5,049 bases of DNA from positions 1 to 5,049 of the forward strand of contig JAHIVS010000312.1 in NCBI GenBank assembly GCA_018816605.1, written 5' to 3'. The DNA comes from Pseudomonadota bacterium (GTDB lineage: Bacteria > Desulfobacterota > Desulfobacteria > Desulfobacterales > Desulfobacteraceae). The position numbers and the translations under genes were made by a program. The notes beneath the pieces were generated by a model. That model saw only the letters and a program-made list of their open reading frames with translations, had not been told where the DNA came from and made no database searches. Below are positions 1 to 4,206 of the stretch, in pieces. Position 1 is the stretch's first letter. Every line of letters starts with the position of its first letter.

Positions 1-421
1 CCTGTTTGGTATACATCAGGGTCAGGTCTGCATAGATGTTTTTGCCGATATAAATTCTGTGGGAATACTCTTTTCCCGTTGCAAGGACAAACCGGGATGC
101 CAGAAGATATCCAGGATCAATATTTACCCGCCGGTTGCCGTCGGACAGACAGCTCTTTTCCAGATCATTGGTTGCCAGTTTGATGTCTGCCAGCATCTCC
201 TGGTCAATGAGGGGCTTAAAGGCAATCAAGCGGCGGTACAGGGGAGATCCCATTTCCTTATAATAATAGTCGGTAAAATCAAAATCAAGCCATTTTGAAA
301 TGATATCGCAGGGTCCTGCAATCTGTTCAAGCCGGTCAAAAATATCTTCGAAAACCTGTTGTTCCTTCATAAAGACAGAGATCACAAGTTTTGCCGGATC
401 CGGTGCTTTTGGCGTACTCAT
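1..421 (-). CDS. DUF4416 family protein, C-terminus cut off by window edge
   Basis: The 140 residues visible match what I recall of the DUF4416 family, whose function is unknown. Family-like blocks are DYYYKEMGSPL (residues 51-61), RRVNIDPGYL (97-106) and the stretch ending HRIYIGKNIYADLT (121-134). The N-terminus MSTPKAPDPAKLVISVF is also typical. Family members are usually about 180 residues, so roughly 40 are missing beyond base 1. There is no signal peptide or membrane segment, so it is probably cytosolic. The ATG (421-419) overlaps the stop codon of the upstream Trm112-like gene as ATGA, and only a weak AAAGGG lies before it, so translation is probably coupled to that gene. It is the last visible gene of the msbA run. 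A role in envelope biogenesis or GTP binding has been suggested only by context or annotation and is not shown by this sequence. Family assignment is fairly secure; function is unknown. Confidence 0.85.
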   Translation of the reverse strand, partial: MSTPKAPDPAKLVISVFMKEQQVFEDIFDRLEQIAGPCDIISKWLDFDFTDYYYKEMGSPLYRRLIAFKPLIDQEMLADIKLATNDLEKSCLSDGNRRVNIDPGYLLASRFVLATGKEYSHRIYIGKNIYADLTLMYTKQ

Positions 422-591
422 CCCTTTAAAGGCTTTGCCTGGTCAATGAGCATGATGGGGATATCGTCCTTGATTTCATAGCAGAGCCGACAGGCCCCGC
501 ATACCAGTCCGTCCTTTTTGTCGGTCAAAACAACCGCTCCCTTGCATTTGGGGCAGACCAGTATCTCCAATAATTCTTTGGAAACCGCCAT
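418..591 (-). CDS. Trm112/YcaR (UPF0434) family small zinc-ribbon protein
   Basis: This 57-residue protein begins MAVSKELLEILVCPKCKG. It has the family layout of an LLEILVCPxC knuckle (C13, C16), a second cysteine group (C31, C34, plus C37) and the C-terminal block YEIKDDIPIMLIDQA (38-52). Two CxxC pairs predict a bound zinc ion. C37 is an additional cysteine whose role is unclear. Relatives include Trm112, a partner that activates methyltransferases, and E. coli YcaR, encoded in the msbA-lpxK-ycaR-kdsB cluster; the actual partner here is unknown. The start is supported by AAGGAG at 599-604, 7 bases before the ATG. The gene lies 42 bp after msbA, and its TGA overlaps the next gene's ATG, so it very likely belongs to the same transcript. 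Length and motifs make the family call strong despite the small size. Confidence 0.9.
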   Translation of the reverse strand: MAVSKELLEILVCPKCKGAVVLTDKKDGLVCGACRLCYEIKDDIPIMLIDQAKPLKG

Positions 592-598
592 GGTGGTT

Positions 599-604
599 CT
601 CCTT
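599..604 (-). promoter_or_regulatory. Ribosome binding site of the Trm112-like gene
   Basis: AAGGAG on the minus strand, 7 bases upstream of the ATG at 591. It is a near-consensus Shine-Dalgarno sequence and fixes the start of this short gene. It sits within the last unit of a 14-bp-period repeat. Confidence 0.8.
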
Positions 605-642
605 GTTATGGGTTCTTTTCTATGGGTTGATGTTTATGGGTT
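601..642 (-). repeat. Three-copy 14-bp-period short tandem repeat across the msbA stop
   Basis: On the minus strand the octamer AACCCATA occurs three times at exactly 14-bp spacing (plus-strand TATGGGTT at 635-642, 621-628 and 607-614). The remaining 6 bases of each unit differ. The first copy encodes Asn-Pro and supplies the first bases of the msbA stop; the last unit ends in the AAGG of the downstream ribosome binding site. The repeat fills the whole msbA/Trm112-like gap. Function unknown; it could be a decayed slippage duplication or a short RNA-level element. Confidence 0.7.
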
Positions 643-2397
643 CGCTGCCTTGGCCGCCTGCAGGGTCTGCAGCTTATAATATTCGCCTTTTAAGGCCATC
701 AGCTCCCGGTGGGTGCCCTGTTCCGCAATGGAACCATTTTTAAGCAGAATCACCCGGGAGGCATAGTCGATGGTGGAAAGCCTGTGGGCGATGACAAAGG
801 AGGTTCTGCCCTTCATGAGATTCTCCAGGGCTTTTTGCACCACTTTTTCTGCCTGGGAATCCAGGGCAGAGGTGGCTTCGTCCAGAATCAGCACCGGCGC
901 ATCCTTGATCAGGGCCCTGGCAATACAGATCCGCTGTTTTTCACCGCCGGACAACCGGCTTCCCAGTTCCCCTATCACGGTATCATATCCCCTGGGAAAT
1001 CCCAATATAAACTCGTGGGCAAAGGCGGCCTTTGCCGCGGCAACAATCCGGTCGTCCGTGGCATCCATTTTCCCGTAGCGGATATTGTCCTTCACCGATT
1101 CATTGAACAAAATCGGTTCCTGGGTCACAATGGAAATTTTGTCCCGAAGGGACGCAACAGACAGGTCCCTTACATCCTTGCCCCCGATTTTCACCTGTCC
1201 TGCCGTCACGTCATAGAGCCTGGGAATCAGGTTGACAAGGCTGGTTTTGCCCCCCCCGCTCATTCCCACCAGGGCCAGCACCTCTCCCGGGGCTACCTGC
1301 AGATTGATATCAATCAATGCAGGGGCTTCTTTGGGGCCATAGGAAAACCCCACACCCTCAAACACCAGGTCAAAGGTTTTTCCTTCAAGAATTTTTGGGT
1401 TGGCTTTCTCCCGGATGGTCTGCTGGGTCTCCAGAATATCAAAGATCCGGGAGGCGGATGCCACCCCTTCCTGGACCGTGTTGTTGAGCTTGGACAATTT
1501 TTTAACCGGATCATAAAGCATCATAACCGCAGTAAGAAATGAAAAAAAAGTGCCGGGTGTGGAGGTGCCGTTGATGACCCGCATGCCGCCGAACCAGATA
1601 ATAAAGGCAATGCCCAGGCCTCCTAAAAACTCCATGACCGGTGAAGAGAGGGCTTTGGCAATGACTTTTTTCATTTCAAGCAGGAACAATCGGTCTGTTT
1701 TTTCTCTGAACCGCTGCTTTTCAAAGGTTTCCAGGTTAAATATTTTAATGATTTTACTGCCGGAAAAGGTCTCGTGGAGAAAGGAATTCAAGTCTGCCAT
1801 GGTTTCCTGGGACCCGGTTGAAAACCGCCTCACCCGCCGGCCAAACACAAGAATCGGATAAAACGCCAGGGGCAGGACAAGAAAGGCCCCGCAGGCCAGC
1901 TGCCAGTCCCGGTAAAAAATCACACACAAAAAGGCAATCACAGAAAAAAAATCCCGGAATATATTGATCACAGCCGTGGATACCATGCCCTTGACAATAT
2001 TGACATCATTGGTAATCCGGGACATGAGGGCCCCTGTTTTCTCTTTGTGGATAAAGGCTATGGGCAGGTCGATAATCTTTTCATACAGCGAATCCCGGAA
2101 AAATCGGATAATTTTTTCACCGATATAGTTCATCAGATATTCAGACCCATAGGATCCAAGACCCTTGAGCAGAAAAACAAGAACGGCCAGGCCCGGTATC
2201 AGCAGAAGCATTTCCCTGTTTTTGGCAATAAAGATATCATCCATGACCGGCTTGACCAACAGGGCCATGGCCCCGTTTGCCCCGGCCACGGCAATCATGC
2301 ACACAGCCGCCAGGACAAGGCGTTTCCAGTATAGGAACACAAGCTTCAGGAGTACCTGTTGCCGGGATTTGGAGAGACTGGCGCGATTATTTTTCAT
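634..2397 (-). CDS. msbA: MsbA-type lipid A export ABC transporter (fused permease and ATPase)
   Basis: This 587-residue half-transporter is close to the roughly 580 residues of E. coli MsbA. It would dimerise in the inner membrane and flip lipid A-core from the cytoplasmic to the periplasmic leaflet using ATP. The N-terminal ABC_membrane domain spans about residues 20-320. Six hydrophobic segments lie near 26-49, 62-80, 140-162, 165-185, 255-277 and 283-296. The ATPase domain spans about 343-580. It has Walker A GMSGGGKTS (378-386), Q-loop Q426, signature LSGGEKQR (482-489), Walker B VLILDEA (502-508), D-loop SALD (510-513) and switch H538. No key residue is missing. The ATG at 2397 is the only usual start, because an in-frame TAA lies 27-30 bases upstream with no ATG, GTG or TTG between. 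No clear Shine-Dalgarno is present. It diverges from waaA and heads the run with the Trm112-like and DUF4416 genes. Other ABC exporters share this architecture; the Kdo/lipid A neighbourhood favours MsbA. Confidence 0.92.
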   Translation of the reverse strand: MKNNRASLSKSRQQVLLKLVFLYWKRLVLAAVCMIAVAGANGAMALLVKPVMDDIFIAKNREMLLLIPGLAVLVFLLKGLGSYGSEYLMNYIGEKIIRFFRDSLYEKIIDLPIAFIHKEKTGALMSRITNDVNIVKGMVSTAVINIFRDFFSVIAFLCVIFYRDWQLACGAFLVLPLAFYPILVFGRRVRRFSTGSQETMADLNSFLHETFSGSKIIKIFNLETFEKQRFREKTDRLFLLEMKKVIAKALSSPVMEFLGGLGIAFIIWFGGMRVINGTSTPGTFFSFLTAVMMLYDPVKKLSKLNNTVQEGVASASRIFDILETQQTIREKANPKILEGKTFDLVFEGVGFSYGPKEAPALIDINLQVAPGEVLALVGMSGGGKTSLVNLIPRLYDVTAGQVKIGGKDVRDLSVASLRDKISIVTQEPILFNESVKDNIRYGKMDATDDRIVAAAKAAFAHEFILGFPRGYDTVIGELGSRLSGGEKQRICIARALIKDAPVLILDEATSALDSQAEKVVQKALENLMKGRTSFVIAHRLSTIDYASRVILLKNGSIAEQGTHRELMALKGEYYKLQTLQAAKAANP

Positions 2398-2454
2398 AAA
2401 ACAAATTTGTATCTGCCCATATTATTCACCTAGTATTGTCAATCATCAAAAAAC
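2398..2454. promoter_or_regulatory. Divergent msbA/waaA promoter region
   Basis: This 57-bp AT-rich gap separates two divergent start codons, so promoters for both genes should lie in it or reach into the genes. Minus strand: a perfect TTGACA (bases 2437-2442), but the best hexamer downstream is a poor TATGGG (2416-2421) at 15 bp. Plus strand: TTGTAT (2407-2412), 18 bp, TAGTAT (2431-2436). The minus -35 directly abuts the plus -10, so polymerases on the two strands would compete. Neither match is strong and individual boxes are tentative. Confidence 0.5.
2401..2410. promoter_or_regulatory. Perfect 10-bp palindrome near the msbA start, possible operator
   Basis: ACAAATTTGT is an exact inverted repeat 3 bases upstream of the msbA ATG. 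It overlaps the candidate plus-strand -35 (2407-2412) and would lie in the msbA leader. A dimeric regulator could bind it and affect both genes, but AT-rich palindromes of this length also arise by chance. No second copy was noticed in the window. Confidence 0.25.
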
Positions 2455-3789
2455 ATGAGAGCATATGTTCCCATGAAAACGTCTGCCTTTATACTCAATT
2501 TTTTTTACTTTTACAACATCCTGTGGCAGCTATCCCTGCCTTTTCTAAAGAAAAACAGGCGGATTGGCCCTTCTTTTCCCAGACGGGCTGCAGGAAATCA
2601 CCTCAAAACGGCCGATATCTGGATCCAGGCAGCATCTGCCGGAGAGGCATTCCTGGCCCTATCCCTTCTCTCCTGCCTGAAACCAGAGCAACCCACAAGG
2701 GTTCTGGTCACGGCCACCACCTCCCAGGGCATGGAAATCCTTTCAGCCGGCCTGCCTAAAACCCGGATCAGCCCGCATATAACCTTTTGCCTGGACTGGT
2801 TCCCCTTTGACATCCCCGGCACCATCCAGGAAGCCGTAAAAAGGGTCAACCCAAGGGTCATGGTTCTGCTGGAAACCGAAATCTGGCCCGCCCTGCTCTA
2901 TTATTTAAAAAAAAACCAGACCCAAATTCTTATTGTCAATGCAAGGTTATCCGATAAAAGCACCCGGCATTATCGCTGGACAAAATATTTATGGTCCCAG
3001 CTTTCACCCGACCAAATTCTTGCCATTTCCGAAACTGATGCAAAAAAATTTAAACAAATCTTTGACAAGGCCCGGATTACCACCATGTCCAATATTAAAT
3101 TTGATCTCATGCTGACAGGCCCTCAGACCCATTTAAAACAGATTGCACTCAAAAAAATATTATCCCCGGATCTTCCCCTGTCCATCCTGGCATCCATCCG
3201 GAGACAGGAAGAAAGCCAGATCCTTAAAGTTGTGGAACACTTATTGGCCGAAACTCCCCGCCAGGTCGTGGCCATTTTCCCCCGGCACATGCACCGGGTG
3301 GATGCCTGGAAGAAAAAGCTCAAACAGCACCATTTTTCCTTTTGCTTAAGATCACAGCTGACATCCCCCATGGCACAGCCCGGTATCATCCTCTGGGATA
3401 CATTTGGAGAACTTCGGTCTGCTTACGGCCTTGCGACCACTGTCTGTGTGGGAGGCAGTATCCTCCCCCTGGGCGGACAGAATTTTATTGAACCGGCAGC
3501 GCTGGGCACCCCGACGGTTATTGGACCCCATATAGATGATTTTGCCTGGGTGGGAGATGAAATCGTCAGCCGGGGGATTGTCACCAAATGCAAAAACCGG
3601 AAAACCATAGCCCGGACCATGGTCAGCCATCTTAAATCCCAGGTTGACAGGCCCATTCTGAAACAAAAGGCACAAAAATACATTCAGGAAAAACAAGGGG
3701 GGACCCAGTCGGCCTGCCAGGCAATTTTAAAGGCACTCATGTCTGTGCCAGGCAATGCCCCTGACAGCTTAAAATTGGGGAAATGGTGA
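2455..3789 (+). CDS. waaA: 3-deoxy-D-manno-octulosonic acid (Kdo) transferase
   Basis: This enzyme (WaaA/KdtA, GT30 family) transfers Kdo from CMP-Kdo to the lipid A precursor at the cytoplasmic face of the inner membrane. The 444-residue reading begins with a hydrophobic anchor (residues 12-31). The N-terminal Rossmann domain has IQAASAGE (57-64, with E64 as the presumed catalytic base), TTSQG (88-92), LETEIWP (139-145) and NARLS (162-166). The C-terminal domain has PRH (276-278), DTFGELRSAYG (315-325), VGGS (332-335), GGQN (340-343), EPAAL (346-350) and GPH (357-359). Two family motifs are unusual: ASIRRQEE (246-253), where ASTH is common, and GGQN instead of GGHN. The start is uncertain. 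The ATG at 2455 has no Shine-Dalgarno; the in-frame ATG at 2473 has a weak, rather distant GAGAG (2457-2461), gives 438 residues and leaves a more typical N-terminus. The number of Kdo residues added cannot be read from sequence. It diverges from msbA. Confidence 0.93.
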   Translation: MRAYVPMKTSAFILNFFYFYNILWQLSLPFLKKNRRIGPSFPRRAAGNHLKTADIWIQAASAGEAFLALSLLSCLKPEQPTRVLVTATTSQGMEILSAGLPKTRISPHITFCLDWFPFDIPGTIQEAVKRVNPRVMVLLETEIWPALLYYLKKNQTQILIVNARLSDKSTRHYRWTKYLWSQLSPDQILAISETDAKKFKQIFDKARITTMSNIKFDLMLTGPQTHLKQIALKKILSPDLPLSILASIRRQEESQILKVVEHLLAETPRQVVAIFPRHMHRVDAWKKKLKQHHFSFCLRSQLTSPMAQPGIILWDTFGELRSAYGLATTVCVGGSILPLGGQNFIEPAALGTPTVIGPHIDDFAWVGDEIVSRGIVTKCKNRKTIARTMVSHLKSQVDRPILKQKAQKYIQEKQGGTQSACQAILKALMSVPGNAPDSLKLGKW

Positions 3790-3816
3790 TCTCGGGTCTT
3801 GATTTCCCTTTATTTG
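3777..3816 (+). terminator. Possible Rho-independent terminator after waaA
   Basis: GGGAAAT (3778-3784) pairs perfectly with ATTTCCC (3802-3808), with one further G-U pair (3777/3809). The 17-base loop holds the waaA stop codon, and the T-rich TTTATTTG follows. The stem is AT-rich and the loop long, so this is a weak candidate. A second weak option is the 3-4 bp GGC/GCC stem at 3821-3833, followed by the T-rich run 3834-3850. Confidence 0.3.
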
Positions 3817-3848
3817 TACGGGCTTGAAACGCCTTTGTTTTATTTTTC

Positions 3849-3876
3849 TTGCAATCTGTATACAATCGTGTATGCT
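3849..3876 (+). promoter_or_regulatory. Candidate promoter for the helicase leader transcript
   Basis: TTGCAA (3849-3854) and TATGCT (3871-3876) are separated by 16 bp, each matching the sigma-70 consensus at 4 of 6 bases. An alternative -10, TACAAT (3861-3866), matches 5 of 6 but lacks a well-placed -35. TAGAAT (3899-3904) is a further isolated -10-like hexamer. The surrounding DNA is AT-rich and follows the waaA end. Confidence 0.35.
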
Positions 3877-3965
3877 AAAGGCTGACTTTATTATTAAGTA
3901 GAATCAAATTTTCCTTCAGGGTTGTCCTCGTTACCTCGTTGTTTTTCAAAACATCGTTCGTTGCG

Positions 3966-4009
3966 GTCGAAGTTTCTGCTGATTCAATAAACAGGAGAAA
4001 CCATTTGAC
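3966..4009 (+). promoter_or_regulatory. Predicted hairpin covering the Shine-Dalgarno and TTG start of the small ORF
   Basis: GTTTCTGCTG (3972-3981) pairs with CAGGAGAAAC (3992-4001) across a 10-base A/T-rich loop, giving 9 pairs with one internal G-G mismatch. After a 2-base bulge (4002-4003) the helix continues: GTCGAA (3966-3971) pairs with TTTGAC (4004-4009), including one G-U pair. The 3' strand holds AGGAG (3993-3997) and the TTG (4005-4007), so folding would hide both from ribosomes. The complementarity is seen directly; a regulatory role is inference. Confidence 0.4.
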
Positions 4010-4034
4010 ACCGCATGTCATAGCCCTTTACAAA
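4005..4034 (+). promoter_or_regulatory. Alternative promoter candidate inside the leader
   Basis: A perfect -35 TTGACA (4005-4010) is followed after 18 bp by TACAAA (4029-4034), which matches 4 of 6 of the -10 consensus. It would give a helicase leader of about 165 bases. The -35 overlaps a dyad, TGACA (4006-4010) with TGTCA (4016-4020), which is operator-like. This reading competes with the TTG-start small ORF interpretation. Confidence 0.25.
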
Positions 4035-4124
4035 AATGCAGCCACAATTCGCCCGGGCCGTAACCTGCCGATTTTTCCGGATACCCTCAACAGTATCAGC
4101 GCAACCAATTTATCAAACAACTAA
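4005..4124 (+). CDS. Possible 39-residue small ORF with TTG start, unknown function
   Basis: AGGAG (3993-3997) lies 7 bases before a TTG, followed by 38 further sense codons and TAA. The predicted peptide starts MTPHVIALYKNAAT and ends SATNLSNN. I recognise no family, no signal peptide, no membrane segment and no cysteine motif. The frame stays open upstream to another TTG at 3939, but that start has no ribosome binding site. The spacing and strength of AGGAG are the only real support for translation. The ORF ends 82 bp before the helicase ATG on the same strand, so it could be a leader peptide or a small co-transcribed gene. Against it: a rare TTG start, short length, and the TTGACA at its start could instead be a promoter -35 box. 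It may not be a gene. Confidence 0.25.
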   Translation: MTPHVIALYKNAATIRPGRNLPIFPDTLNSISATNLSNN

Positions 4125-4129
4125 GCCAA

Positions 4130-4147
4130 CGGATTTTAATGAATCCG
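4130..4147 (+). promoter_or_regulatory. Leader hairpin 2
   Basis: CGGATT (4130-4135) and AATCCG (4142-4147) are perfect complements, with one more possible U-G pair (4136/4141) closing a 4-base loop. It starts 5 bases after the small ORF stop. No T-run follows, so it is not a typical terminator; it may be an RNA structural element of the helicase leader. Confidence 0.4.
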
Positions 4148-4149
4148 CA

Positions 4150-4182
4150 GATCGAGAAACCAGGGATTTGCCCCGGCCGATC
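4150..4182 (+). promoter_or_regulatory. Leader hairpin 3, just upstream of the helicase ribosome binding site
   Basis: The outer stem GATCG (4150-4154) pairs with CGATC (4178-4182). Inside it, CC (4160-4161) pairs with GG (4175-4176), and GGG (4163-4165) pairs with CCC (4171-4173) over the loop ATTTG. That gives 10 pairs with an asymmetric internal loop. It ends 13 bases before the helicase Shine-Dalgarno and lacks a terminator T-run. Confidence 0.4.
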
Positions 4183-4195
4183 ATTACAAAATTTC

Positions 4196-4201
4196 TAGGA
4201 G
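4196..4201 (+). promoter_or_regulatory. Ribosome binding site of the DEAD-box helicase
   Basis: TAGGAG with 5 bases before the ATG at 4207. This strong Shine-Dalgarno decides the start. It is not buried in hairpin 3 as drawn. Confidence 0.8.
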
Positions 4202-4206
4202 TATTA

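Larger units (their letters stand above)
3790..4206. other. 417-bp spacer between waaA and the helicase: probable leader region
   Basis: No gene can be called here with confidence. From left to right it holds a weak terminator candidate, T-rich DNA (3834-3850), a promoter candidate (3849-3876), two CCTCGTT copies 8 bp apart (3926-3932, 3934-3940), a possible 39-codon small ORF (4005-4124), three hairpin-forming inverted repeats (3966-4009, 4130-4147, 4150-4182) and the helicase ribosome binding site. If the promoter candidate is right, the helicase transcript starts near 3883 and carries a leader of about 320 bases. Confidence 0.6.

Noticed and set aside
59..298. 79-codon plus-strand open frame
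   Set aside because: Antisense to the DUF4416 gene, which has clear family motifs.
709..1542. 277-codon plus-strand open frame opposite msbA
   Set aside because: It lies fully antisense to msbA, whose ABC motifs are intact; the translation has no recognisable domain and no ribosome binding site. It is a shadow frame.
2465..2476. Three-codon mini-ORF (ATG TTC CCA TGA) overlapping the alternative waaA start at 2473
   Set aside because: Too short to weigh; its ATGA overlap with the second ATG is readily explained by chance.
3821..3850. GGC/GCC hairpin followed by a T-rich run, as a second waaA terminator
   Set aside because: Only 3-4 pairs with a 7-base loop; too weak to list separately, though the T-rich tail is notable.
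3926..3940. Two CCTCGTT copies spaced by 8 bp in the leader
   Set aside because: Two short copies only, with no further regular units; not enough to call a repeat array or binding site.
3939..4124. 61-codon version of the leader small ORF, starting at the upstream TTG
   Set aside because: No Shine-Dalgarno at usable distance; the internal TTG at 4005 with AGGAG is the better start if the frame is translated at all.
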